From Pseudosporangium ferrugineum (GTDB lineage Bacteria; Actinomycetota; Actinomycetes; Mycobacteriales; Micromonosporaceae), in contig NZ_PVZG01000022.1 in the NCBI RefSeq assembly GCF_003002065.1, positions 1 to 64,000 of the forward strand: a stretch of 64,000 nt of DNA, in the 5' to 3' direction. Below the pieces are notes generated by a model, which saw nothing but the letters and a program-made list of their open reading frames with translations, was not told the DNA's origin and did no database searches. Position 1 is the stretch's first letter, and each line of letters begins with the position of its first letter. This document shows positions 18,001 to 27,100 of the stretch, one piece after another. The position numbers and the translations under genes were made by a program.

Positions 18001-21000
18001 GCAGCGCGACGTCCCGGGCCTGCGCCAGCAGCGCCTGCCGCAGCAGCAGGAGCAGCAACGGCTGCGGGGTGGCCGAGCCCGCCGCCCGGGCCAGCGTCTC
18101 CAGGCCGGCGGCGAGCAGCGCGTCGATGTCGCCCGGGCCCGCCTCGCCGTCCGGGGTGAGCGTCACCGCGGTGTCGACGTAGCGGACCTCGTAGCCGCGG
18201 GAACCGGTCAGCCGCTCGTACGTGCCGGTGAACGCCGCCCCGACCAGGCCCTTGTCGAGCAGCGGGCCGGCCGGGAGGCCGCCGGCCGCCCGGAACACCT
18301 CGGCGAACCGGTCGAGCAGCGCGAACGCCCCGGCGTTGTCGTCCCTGCGCGGCACCGGACCGGGCAGGCCGACGTGCAGCGAGGACGGGCCGATCCCGGC
18401 GCCGCGGCGGCCGACGTTCAGCGAGAAGCGCTGATCGAAGCCGACCGAGGTGCTCTCCAGCCCGAGCAGCTCGATGATGTGCTGCTGCGGGTCGGTGATG
18501 CCGTCCTCGCCGGCGTGCCGGACCGCCGCCCGGTGCCGGGCCCAGTCCCGTCGCATGAGCGCGAGCACGTCGCGCAGCAGCATCCGGAAGCGCTGGGCGC
18601 GCTGGGCGTCGCTGAGCGCCGGACCGGCCGGCAGGACCGGGCTGCCGTCCGGCGTCCACCTGCTGAACGCGCTGGTCACCAGCACCCCGTACGGCTGGCG
18701 CCCGACCCGCAGGCTGGGCAGCGGCCCGCGGGCGAGCACGTGCCGGGTGCCGAACGCGCGCAGCTCGTCCTGGGCCGGTACGCCGAGGAACCCGCCGAGC
18801 AGTTCCTCCGCGGCATAACCGGCGGTACCCGGCCAGAGCGCGGCGTTGACGTCCAGCGCCTCGTTCACGTCGTTGCCGCCGGCGTGCGCGACGTGCGCGA
18901 AGACCCCGGCGTCCAGGCCGAGCGCGCGGGCCAGCCGCCGCCCGTCGCCGGGCCGGCCGGCGGCGTCGGCGGTGGTCAGCGCCGGGCCCTGCTCGACGTC
19001 GAAGGAGACGTCCGGGTCGGCGGCGCTGGTGAACGCCGAGTCGGCCGCCTCGGTCACGTTGGTCGGGCTGTCCACCGGCAGCAGGGCGAGACCGGTCGTG
19101 TAGTGGTGGTCGTCGAGGGCGTCGCGCAGCCGCCCGGCCGCGCCCGCCGGGTCCGGATCGGACAGCCCGATGACGTACACCCGGTCGAAGCCGGCGGTCG
19201 CCTCCTGCGCGGTGATCGGCACGGTGACGGCCATGCCGGCGCTCTCCGCCGCCGCGTAGTCGACCATCCAGCGCAGGGCCGGCCCGACGACCAGCCGGCC
19301 GTCCGGGTCCACGTGCGGCGCGTCGGCCGGGTCGCCGGCCCGCGGGTCGAGGCCCAGCAGCAGCTCCGGCGCCACCTCGGCGCCCGCGACGACGTGGCTG
19401 ACCCGGTCGCCGGAGACGGTCACCACCACGAACCGGCGCGGCAGCAGCCCGGCGCGCGGCGGCTCGGTCCACGCGGCGTCCTTGGCGCCGGCCGGTTCCG
19501 GGGGCGGCGGGACCGGGATCGCCGCCACGGCGTCCAGGTGCGCGGTGAGCTCGTCCAGGTCCGCCGACACCTCGGCGCGCAGCCCGGCGGCCCGCAACGC
19601 CGCCGACGTGGCCTGCTCGCGCAGCCGGGCCACGGCCGGCTCCGGGGCGCCGGGCAGCGCGCGCACCGCGTCCAGCGCCGCCCGGGCGGCGGTCTCCAGC
19701 GACCCGGCCCGCCGGCCGCCGCGCCCGGCCACCTCGTCGATGCGGCGTTGCAGGGTGCGCATCGCGACCAGCGCCGTCTCCAGCTCGGGTGCCGGCGCGG
19801 GATCGGCCGGCCGGGTCTGGCGGGCGACCCAGGCCGCCCGTCGCGGGCCGTGCTTGGCGACCAGCGCCCGCCAGGCCGCGCGGAACGCCGTCTCGTCGCC
19901 GCCGCCGGCCGCCCCGGCGGCCCAGTAGGCATGCCCGGCCGTCTGCTCGGCCGCGGTCAGCCCGGTCTCGTGGGTGAGCACTGCCACGTCGTCCGGGAAG
20001 ATGCGCACCCGCAGCACGTCGACCGTGCGGGTCTGCCGCGCCGGGCGGGGTGGGCGCAGCACCCCCTCCGGGCGTACGCGCACGGCCGTCGCCCGGTCGC
20101 CGAGCAGCCGGATCGCCGCGTCCAGCGCCCGCGCGTCCTCGGCCGCCGGCCCGTCCGCCCGCAGCAGCGGCCCGGTCGCCCCGAGCACCGCCGCGCTCGC
20201 CTCCGCGGCGAGGCCGGCCAGCCCGGCCCGCTCCCGTGGGGACAGCGCCGCCGGCTCGCGGAGCTCGGCGAGGGTCCGTTCGGTGAGCGCGCGCAGGGCG
20301 CCGGCCCGCGCGGCGAACATCTCGAGCCGCCGGGGCTCGTCCACCCCGGGCGGGTCCAGCGCGACTGCCGCGTCGCGGATCTGCTCCAGCCGCTCGCGCA
20401 GCAGCCGGTCCGGCGTGGGAGCGAGGACGGTTGCGCTGTCCTCGAGGACGGCCGCCGCGGTGGCGTCGATCCGGTCGAGCTCGGCGGTGAGCCGGTCCCG
20501 GTGGAAGCCGGACCGCAGCCCGGCCAGCGCGGCGCGGGCGCCGGCCAGGGCGGGCCCCAGCCGGGCGGCGGTGGCCCGCAGCTCCTCGAGCTCCGGCACG
20601 GTGCCGGTGGCGACGTCGGCCGGGGCCGGGCGGGCGGCGCTCAGGGCGGCGCCGGCCGCGGCCAGCAACCCGGCGGCCCGCTCCACGAGCGGATCCTCGG
20701 TGTCCCGCTTGTACTCGGCGCGGGCCCGGGTGCCGGCCGGCAGCACGGTCCGCAGGTCCAGCCCGGCCAGCCGCTCCAGCGGCCCGGACAGCGCGGCCAG
20801 CCCGCCGGTCAGCGTCGCGGTCGCCGACACCGGGTCGGTCCAGGCGACCTGCACCCGGTCGAAGCGGGTCTCCAGGCGTACGGGCGTGAGCAGCACCGGC
20901 AGGGCGTCGTCCAGACCGGCCGCGACCTGCCCGACCGCGGCCACCGCCTCGGCGTTGCCGGGCCGGAAGCCGGCGCCCAGGTCGTCCCCGGTCAGCGTGG

Positions 21001-21010
21001 TGATCTCCAT
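15065..21010 (-). CDS. Giant uncharacterised protein B (1981 aa)
   Basis: A 1981-residue protein without signal peptide or clear membrane helix. Residues 1-420 contain helical, Ala/Leu/Arg-rich stretches, preceded by LLTPVRLETRF and followed by LRVRIFPDDVAVLTHETGLT. The middle has GRQPYGVLVTSAFSRW, then RLDAWVLGQAGERL, VHLGAFGWVEAL, SQGFVHAPSVTHAVTAAVLR and MAVNLSSRRVRTALAL. These motifs match, from memory, large hypothetical proteins of diverse bacteria that accompany relatives of A and C; no role is assigned. Its ATG (21010) shares one base with the stop of C (TGATG), so translation is coupled. Its size and lack of export signal suggest a structural part of a complex. Confidence 0.82.
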   Translation of the reverse strand: MEITTLTGDDLGAGFRPGNAEAVAAVGQVAAGLDDALPVLLTPVRLETRFDRVQVAWTDPVSATATLTGGLAALSGPLERLAGLDLRTVLPAGTRARAEYKRDTEDPLVERAAGLLAAAGAALSAARPAPADVATGTVPELEELRATAARLGPALAGARAALAGLRSGFHRDRLTAELDRIDATAAAVLEDSATVLAPTPDRLLRERLEQIRDAAVALDPPGVDEPRRLEMFAARAGALRALTERTLAELREPAALSPRERAGLAGLAAEASAAVLGATGPLLRADGPAAEDARALDAAIRLLGDRATAVRVRPEGVLRPPRPARQTRTVDVLRVRIFPDDVAVLTHETGLTAAEQTAGHAYWAAGAAGGGDETAFRAAWRALVAKHGPRRAAWVARQTRPADPAPAPELETALVAMRTLQRRIDEVAGRGGRRAGSLETAARAALDAVRALPGAPEPAVARLREQATSAALRAAGLRAEVSADLDELTAHLDAVAAIPVPPPPEPAGAKDAAWTEPPRAGLLPRRFVVVTVSGDRVSHVVAGAEVAPELLLGLDPRAGDPADAPHVDPDGRLVVGPALRWMVDYAAAESAGMAVTVPITAQEATAGFDRVYVIGLSDPDPAGAAGRLRDALDDHHYTTGLALLPVDSPTNVTEAADSAFTSAADPDVSFDVEQGPALTTADAAGRPGDGRRLARALGLDAGVFAHVAHAGGNDVNEALDVNAALWPGTAGYAAEELLGGFLGVPAQDELRAFGTRHVLARGPLPSLRVGRQPYGVLVTSAFSRWTPDGSPVLPAGPALSDAQRAQRFRMLLRDVLALMRRDWARHRAAVRHAGEDGITDPQQHIIELLGLESTSVGFDQRFSLNVGRRGAGIGPSSLHVGLPGPVPRRDDNAGAFALLDRFAEVFRAAGGLPAGPLLDKGLVGAAFTGTYERLTGSRGYEVRYVDTAVTLTPDGEAGPGDIDALLAAGLETLARAAGSATPQPLLLLLLRQALLAQARDVALRIAVREGLATPELRARVGAGDLFRLSTLGGDVRVTRWSFLLARLGRLDGLLGRPYAAGPGTLYGYLTANGADRLHLYLNRRGDNPLFQGFPRSGEHADLLAPARRHAEAVGRLAAIPPVRLDQLLREHLDLCSHRLDAWVLGQAGERLEAMRDAAATGVHLGAFGWVEALTPNPAGSPETDVPAALRAFDPSPVFHDRHSQGFVHAPSVTHAVTAAVLRAGYVAQGDQQGRGRMAVNLSSRRVRTALALIDGVAAGNDLGSLLGYQLERDLHEAVQADGVALDDLIAPLRRAFPSAVPVDPASPATGDADRLVVDGLRVITVVRDWVRLSGGGAGRLLDDLVADNFARYPYGLTAPDRTALLPGRGEPDRLRAAAEAIDRLADTVDAVGDLVLAEGIHQIVQGNQVRAAAVLSALGEGRAPARPEIVDTPDEGTRVTHRVLLHLPVRDAAPEGWEHAPMTPRALAEPSLNHWLGGLLGPAGATRVAITGPDGVRVADVSLRALGVQPIDLLAALHDGFDQGLAELTARLVDTRRPVDVLDAVPAPVLGVSLDRDASWPDGVRGLPETAALLETAAALATTWRPAEVADYLLTETAAGATGGGPDTAEFDARATAAAGGLAALAARLAGLISDGATADPGADPARFLEEHHDTYRGGAPPGAPMARLDAWWQRRADAREAVWAAAGHGVAVAPPIRWTGRDQVGRELLDAVENAFAEVSRRLVAAAAAGDAAERLRAVFGSSVIALPHLRLGNETEIAAGLADGPARADRSGVSRWLAGAAAVREPVQSLTTLFAIGEAFGAAATGSAVVQLPTVPGETWAGATWTADGEPGSGAAGTAPDGDRVSLVLLRPGDRPTGSHAAVAVRVDTWSELVPAARATTALAVHYDQPDARAPQSLLLAVPPARRGSWRLEDLVQTLHDTLELAKDRAVEPEHLREDVYGQLLPALIGEIGPREGSTGLVEHRVALDFGLMQKGGTT

Positions 21011-24000
21011 CAGGTGCTCCGGGGCAGTAGGTCGTCGGCGTGCCGGGCGTACATCACCGGGCTGCGCAGCAGGATCGCCGCCAGGTCGGCCGAGGTGGTG
21101 CCCCAGCGCCCGGGTTCGCCGGCCGGCGCCGGGACCGCCGGGTTGCCGGCCAGCCGCAGGTAGGTGTCCGAGCCGGTGAGGTCCGCCCAGGACAGGTCGT
21201 CCCAGCCGCGCACACCGGCCGCGCGGTGCTCCGGGTCGAGGCCGAAGCGGGGCTGGCCGGGGCGCTCCTGCAGGACGAAGAACCAGCCCGGGTCGTCCGG
21301 CGGGTGGCCGAACGCCTGCGCCGCGGTCAGGTCGAAGCCGTACAGGGCGACGTCCGGGTCGAGGCTGCCGTGGAAGACCGGCTCGCGGGCGGGGGCGGCC
21401 GGGTCGACCGTACGCCGGCCCGCGGCGGGGTCGCCGTCCCAGCGCGCCGGGAGGGCGTACACCAGGGTGTTGGGGTGGAGCCGGAGCAGTTCGCTGCGCA
21501 GGACCAGCACGATCGGTGTCGCCGCGGTCAGCGCGTTGGATCCCAGCGCGGCCTGCCATCCGGCCAGCTCGGGCACGTCGGCGGCGTCCGGGTCGGCGGC
21601 GTCGGCGCGGTCCCAGAACACCCGGAAGTAGCTGCCGCGCAGATCCGTCGGATACTCGCGCCAGAGCAGTTCCCGGGCCATCTCGGTGTTCATCCCGGCC
21701 AGGTACGACTCGATGAACCGCGCGTTCGGCTCCATCACGGTCAGCGTCTCGGGCGGCAGGCCGCTCAGGCCGGGCAGCACGTGGTCGGCCGACTGCGCGG
21801 ACAGGGCGTCCACCATCGGGTCCGGGAACGTCGGGTGGGCGAGCACCGGCTGCAACCGGCGGGTCCGGACGCGCGCCTGCTCGGCGAGGCGGTCGGCCAG
21901 CCCGGGCAGCTGATCGGCGACCCGCCCGGCGACGCTGCGGGCCGGGTCGACGGCCCGCAGCACGTCGGTCGCCAGCGCGCCCACCGAGCCCAGGGGAGGG
22001 GGCGGCGGTGCCTGCTCGGCCAGCCGGGCGGCGAGGTCGGCGGTCAGCGAGGCGACGTCGTCGCGGACCTCGGCGGCGAGGCCGGCGTCGACCATCCGGG
22101 CGAGCTTCCCGCCGGCCGGCGGGACCTCGGGGACCGCGGTGACGCCCCGGAACCCCTTGCCGGCCAGGTCGTCGCCGAACTCGGCGGCGAACGCGGCCGT
22201 GCGCAGCGCCACCCTCGCGCCGGGGCCGTCGGCCGTGACCGCGATGACGGCGTCGATCAGCAGTTGCAGGCGCCGGCCCTGATCGGCCGCGGCCGGGTGG
22301 GCGTTCCGCCAGGCGGTCGCGGCGACGGTCATCGCGTCGGCGAACTGCCGGGCGGTGGGCAGGCCCGGGCGGGCGGCCAGATCGTCGGCGGCGAGGGTGA
22401 GGAAGACCCGCTTGGGTTCGTCGGCGTGGCCGGTCAGCCCGGCGACCGCCGCCGTGGCCAGCGTCATCGCGGCGGTGATCGGGACCGTGGTGGCCGGCGG
22501 GGCGAGGACCGGCGCCGCCGAGACCGTCCCGTCCAGCTCGCGGATCAGGCCGTGCTGGAAGGCGTCCACGGTCCGCCCGCCGGTGGCCTGCCGCACGAAC
22601 GGCCGCGCGGGCCGGGTCAGCCGCCGGAACGCCGGGTCCTGCACCGCGTTCGGCACCCGGCTGGCGGTCACCGCGCCGCGCACGGTCACCGGGCCCGCGG
22701 TGAGCGCGCCGGGCGAGCCGGTCACGGTGGTGGTCAGCCCGCGGTGCGCGGCGGCGGTCAGCAGCAGGGCGCGGTCGGGCTCCAGGCCGTCGAGATGCTT
22801 CGCGTACGCCGAGCGCGACACCACCAGCGCCAGCTCCGCCTCGCGCAGCCGCTGGTTCGCGTCCCGCAGCCGGCCGACCTGCTGCCAGGCGCGGGCCATG
22901 AACTCCTCCTGGCGGTCGCGCACCACCTGGGCGCCCAGCCCGGCGGCGGCCCGGTTGCGCGGGTCGAGGTTGAGTTCGCGGACCCAGCCGGACTCCCCGG
23001 CATCGTCCACGTCGGACACCCTGCCGACCCCGGCGTGCAGGCGGCCGTAGCCCGGCGGCGCGATGATCGGGTCGGCCGGCGCCGGGGTTCCCGGATCCAG
23101 CAGGTCGGCGCCCAGGTCGACCAGCGACTCCAGCCCGGCCACCAGCGCGGTGCCGGGGAAGTCCGGATAGGGCGTACGGGAGAAGTCCGGCGGCCGCAAC
23201 GCCCCCTCCAGCAGCGGCGTCCCCGCCACCGCCGGGTCCGGCAGGCCGTGGCCGTCCAGGTCGAGCACCACCGGCCGCTTGCCGAAGCCGGGACCGGCCG
23301 GGCGCCCGGTCAGGCCGCGGCAGAGCGCCTCGAAGCCGCCGCCGGCGCCGGTCCGGAACCGCCACGACCGGTAGACCGGGAAGCGCCGGTCGGCCTGCCC
23401 GGTGCCCCAGGACGCCTGCTGGGCCGGCGTGGTGGCGGTGTCCAGGCCGAGGCCGGCCAGCCGCCCGGTCTCGAAGGCGGGCACCAGGAATCCGGTGTAG
23501 GCGGTGTCCGCCAGCAGCCTGCGCGGGCTGAGCAGCCGGGCGACCGCCGAGTCCGGCCGGGTGTCGGCCTCCGCGCCGGCCGCGTCCGGATCGGCGAAGC
23601 CGCCGGTCAGCTGGGCGTGCGCCCACGCCCACGACTCCAGCACCGGCGGCAGCTCGGCGGCCGGGTGCACGGTCAGCACGGCTGTCCCGTCGGGGCGCGG
23701 CGCGACCGAGTGCTCGTCGTCGGTCAGCACCAGCAGCGCCAGCCACGGGCGCAGCCGGGTGGCCGGGCCGGCGCCGGTCGCGGTCTCGGCCGCCCGCGCC
23801 GGGGTGAACCGCCACGGCAGGTCCTCGTCGTAGAACTCGGCGAAGGCCAGCTCGCCGGGGACCGCGTCGCGGGTGTTCTCCGGCGGGTGCAGGCGCAGCA
23901 CGGCGTCCGGGAGCAGCGCGCGGACGTCGCCCGGGCCGACCAGTTCGACGGTGCGCTCGACCGGGGGCAGCGGCTGCGCCGGGCCGCCGGCGGCGGGGAC

Positions 24001-24135
24001 GTACCGCAGGCGTACGCGGACCGGCATCGTCGCGCGGCCGGTGGCGGTCGCGGTCAGGTCGTCGGCGACGGTGATGTCGGCCGCCGCGCCGCGCCGGAAC
24101 CACGGTACGAACGTGTACTCGCCGGGCTGGGTCAT
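21010..24135 (-). CDS. Large uncharacterised protein C (1041 aa)
   Basis: A 1041-residue soluble protein. The beta-rich N-terminus begins MTQPGEYTFVPWFRRG and continues to LHPPENTRDAVPGELAFAEF. A conserved middle reads LLSPRRLLADTAYTGFLVPA, FPVYRSWRFRTGAGGGFEAL and LNLDPRNRAAAGLGAQVV, then a helical part with RQEEFMARAWQQVGRLRDAN and a C-terminal segment PGWFFVLQERPGQPRFGLD. These match a family I remember only as hypothetical. There is no catalytic motif I can name. The start ATG at 24135 overlaps the stop of D as ATGA, and its own stop overlaps the start of B. It is thus an obligate middle member of the operon. Confidence 0.82.
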   Translation of the reverse strand: MTQPGEYTFVPWFRRGAAADITVADDLTATATGRATMPVRVRLRYVPAAGGPAQPLPPVERTVELVGPGDVRALLPDAVLRLHPPENTRDAVPGELAFAEFYDEDLPWRFTPARAAETATGAGPATRLRPWLALLVLTDDEHSVAPRPDGTAVLTVHPAAELPPVLESWAWAHAQLTGGFADPDAAGAEADTRPDSAVARLLSPRRLLADTAYTGFLVPAFETGRLAGLGLDTATTPAQQASWGTGQADRRFPVYRSWRFRTGAGGGFEALCRGLTGRPAGPGFGKRPVVLDLDGHGLPDPAVAGTPLLEGALRPPDFSRTPYPDFPGTALVAGLESLVDLGADLLDPGTPAPADPIIAPPGYGRLHAGVGRVSDVDDAGESGWVRELNLDPRNRAAAGLGAQVVRDRQEEFMARAWQQVGRLRDANQRLREAELALVVSRSAYAKHLDGLEPDRALLLTAAAHRGLTTTVTGSPGALTAGPVTVRGAVTASRVPNAVQDPAFRRLTRPARPFVRQATGGRTVDAFQHGLIRELDGTVSAAPVLAPPATTVPITAAMTLATAAVAGLTGHADEPKRVFLTLAADDLAARPGLPTARQFADAMTVAATAWRNAHPAAADQGRRLQLLIDAVIAVTADGPGARVALRTAAFAAEFGDDLAGKGFRGVTAVPEVPPAGGKLARMVDAGLAAEVRDDVASLTADLAARLAEQAPPPPPLGSVGALATDVLRAVDPARSVAGRVADQLPGLADRLAEQARVRTRRLQPVLAHPTFPDPMVDALSAQSADHVLPGLSGLPPETLTVMEPNARFIESYLAGMNTEMARELLWREYPTDLRGSYFRVFWDRADAADPDAADVPELAGWQAALGSNALTAATPIVLVLRSELLRLHPNTLVYALPARWDGDPAAGRRTVDPAAPAREPVFHGSLDPDVALYGFDLTAAQAFGHPPDDPGWFFVLQERPGQPRFGLDPEHRAAGVRGWDDLSWADLTGSDTYLRLAGNPAVPAPAGEPGRWGTTSADLAAILLRSPVMYARHADDLLPRST

Positions 24136-27100
24136 CGGACCGGCACCTCCACCTGGGCGGCCGGCACGACCTGGACGTCGAAGCCGGCGTTGTCGAGGGC
24201 CGCGGCGAGCTGCTCGGCCTCGCTGCGCGGCAGCCGGGCCTCCGGGCTGCCGGGCGTTGCGGGGCCGCCGGTGGCGGTCAGCGGGCGCAGGTCGCCGAGC
24301 GAGGTCACCGCGTACGCGTCGGCCGGCTCGCCGGCCGCGAGCACCGAGGCGGTCTCGGCGTCCAGCCGGCGGCGCTTGGCCGCGGGGCTGCGCGCCGCCG
24401 CCGCGCCGCGCACCTGCCGGCCCAGCGTGGCCGCGTCCAGCGGCCGGGCGACGGTGACGGTCGTGTCGTCCGCGTCCACCACGATGAGGTCGAACTTCGC
24501 CGGCCGGACCACCGTGTGGGTGGTGTGCAGGCGGGCGCCGGAGGTGACCCGGGCCCCGGCCGGCCGGCGCTCGAAGGCCGGCGCGCGCAGCTTGTCGCTG
24601 TCCGACATCTCCTGGAACGCGGCCGGGCTGAACGCGTCGGTCACCGGCTCGGACCCGGCGGGGTCGTCGCCGACGTCGAGCCCGAGCAGGTCGAGGCGGC
24701 GCAGGTCGGTCGGCTTGCTGGTGCCGAAGAGGGTGACGTCGGTGCCCAGCGGCAGCACCCGCTGGCTGACCGTCAGCGAGCCGCCGGCGTCGATCACCGT
24801 CGACGGCACCGCGAGCAGGGACACCACCGAGGTCGCGCCGGCCGCGAGCGCGCCGGTCCAGTTCTCCGGCCGGCCCAGCTCCTCGATCAGCCGGGGGAGC
24901 AGCGCGATCCCGGGCATGGTGTCGAGGACCGTGTCGCCGAAGGTCGCCTCGAACTCGACCGAGACCGAGAAGAACAGGATCGAGAAGGAGGCGGTGCCCC
25001 GGGCGATCCACGGGGCCGGCCCGCGCAGCGTGAAGTCCAGCGTGAGGCAGAGCAGCACCGACCCGCCGGCCTTGACCGCCAGGTGCGCCCAGGCGTGCGC
25101 GTCGAACCGGAACGGCGAGAACTGGAACAGCACGTCGAAGCCGAAGTCGCCCTCCACCGAGAAGCCGGAGACCCCGAGGTAGAAGGAGAGCCGGGCGCCG
25201 AACTGGACGGTGTTCGAGGTGATCGCGAAGTAGGTCGCCAGGGTCAGCCGCGGGTTGTCGCGCAGCAGGCTGATGCTGATCCGGCGCATCGTCGGCAGCC
25301 GCAGGTGCGCGGCCGGCTTGTAGGTGGGGTGGAACCCGCCGACCGACATCACGAAGTCGGGCTGCGCGCCCCAGGACAGCCGGACCGCGATGTCGCCCTC
25401 GAAGGTGAACTTCAGGTCGCCGGTGCCCAGGTAGGAGTCGTAGATGGCGGCGTCGAAGGTGAGCAGCCCGGCGGCCACGTCGACGGTGCCGAGGAACGCC
25501 GCCTTGAGGTCGAGGACGGCCGACCCGGGGTCCGGCAGCGCCGCCCGTACGGCGCCCAGCACCGCCACCTTCACCCGCGCGCCGAGCTCCAGGATGATGC
25601 CCAGCTTGATGCTGATCAGGGCCGGGACGCCCCAGGTGATCAGGGCCATCGGGCCGACCAGGAACTGGCCGGGCGCGACCGGGAAGACCGCCTCCAGGTC
25701 ACGGACGATCGCGTCGGCCCGGCGGACCACGTCGGTGGGGAACAGGATGCTGTCGGCGGCGCCGGTGCGCAGCCCGTCGCGCAGCCGGTCGAGGTCGACC
25801 GAGCGGTTGAGGCCGAGCATGCCGCCCGCACCGGCGAAGAAGAAGCCGTAGCCCAGCGCGATCGGCGTCGGGAAGATGATCGAGATGATGAACAGCAGCG
25901 AGAAGCCCGGCGTACCGTCGGGGTTCTTCGTGGTGATCAGCCCGACCGCGGAGATCTCGAACTTGCCGAGCAGGGAGATCTCGATCGCGCCGATGTAGCG
26001 GCCGCGGGGCTCGTCCACCAGCAGAAAACCGCCCAGCCGCAGGCTCGGCGAGTCGATCGAGAGGCCGACCATGTCCGGCGGCCGGAACCTCAGCTGCGGG
26101 CCCTCCGGGCGGAACGCCGCGATCAGCCCGACCCGCTTGACGACCGCGTGCACCGGACCGACGTCGGCGCCGCCGCTGAGCGCCGCCTCGATGGAGACCC
26201 CGCCGGTGCCGGTCTGCAGCGCCAGCAGCAGCTCGGTGATCCGGATGACCGCGAGATCCAGATCCAGGGGTACGGCCAGCTCGAGGCGCCCCGGCTCACC
26301 GCCGCCGCCCTCGATCCGCAGCGCGCCGTCGCGGTAGATGACGGCCAGATCGAACGGCGCCGCCAGCTGAGGCGGCAGCACCTTGGCGATGAAGCTGTCC
26401 GCATCCTCGCCGGCCACGTTGACGAAGGCCCGCTGGACCTCCAGCGCCGCCCCCAGCCCGCCGACCGTGACGGCCGGAGCGCGGTCGGCGCCGAGGAACT
26501 CCGCCTCGAGGAACAGCAGGCCGCCGGCCGCGCCGAGGACCACGACGCCGTCGGTGAGCGGCTCGCCGTCCGTACGCGACAGCAGCATCCCGAAGCCCGC
26601 CACCCGCAACGCCGCGGTGAGCCGCAGCGGCAGCGCCGCGCCCGGCGTGGGATCGGGCTCCAGCAGCCACACTGTCACCCCGCGGTCGGCGTCGGTGAGC
26701 CAGCTCGCGTCCCCGAAGCGCAGCCGCACGGTGAGCTCGCCGGCCTCGATGTCCGCCCGGCCCCGCAGCCGCAGGCCGGTACGGCTGCCGCCGGTAGCCG
26801 GTTCGGAGATCAGCGCCACCTCCAGCTGCCCCGGCACCACCTGGATGGCGATGCCGGTGGCGGCGGCCTGCAGCGCGCGCAGCACGGCCCCGCCCGGCTC
26901 CGGCAGCGGCCGGGCCGCCCGCAGCCCGCCGGCGGTCGTGGTGACCAGTCCGGACGCGACCAGCACGGCCTCGGCGGTCGGCCCGTCCTGCCACAGCGGG
27001 CGGCGCAGCAGCGGCTCCGGCCGGCCGCCCGGCGCGGCCCCGTCGACCGCCCGCAGGAGCAGCTCGGCGGCGATCGGCAGGCCCCAGCGCTCGACCAGGA

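Noticed and set aside
15113..21163. Very long open frame on the + strand opposite gene B
   Set aside because: It is a by-product of high third-position GC in B. Its translation is low-complexity (Arg, Gly, Pro, Gln, Val) with no domain, whereas the other strand shows family motifs and coupled junctions.
13269..24135. Modular polyketide or peptide synthetase
   Set aside because: The gene sizes invited the idea, but there are no KS, AT, condensation, adenylation or carrier-protein motifs.
21040..25182. Long + strand frames opposite genes C and D, and further ones to 32 kb
   Set aside because: Same reason: antisense shadows of high-GC coding sequence, without ribosome sites or conserved motifs.
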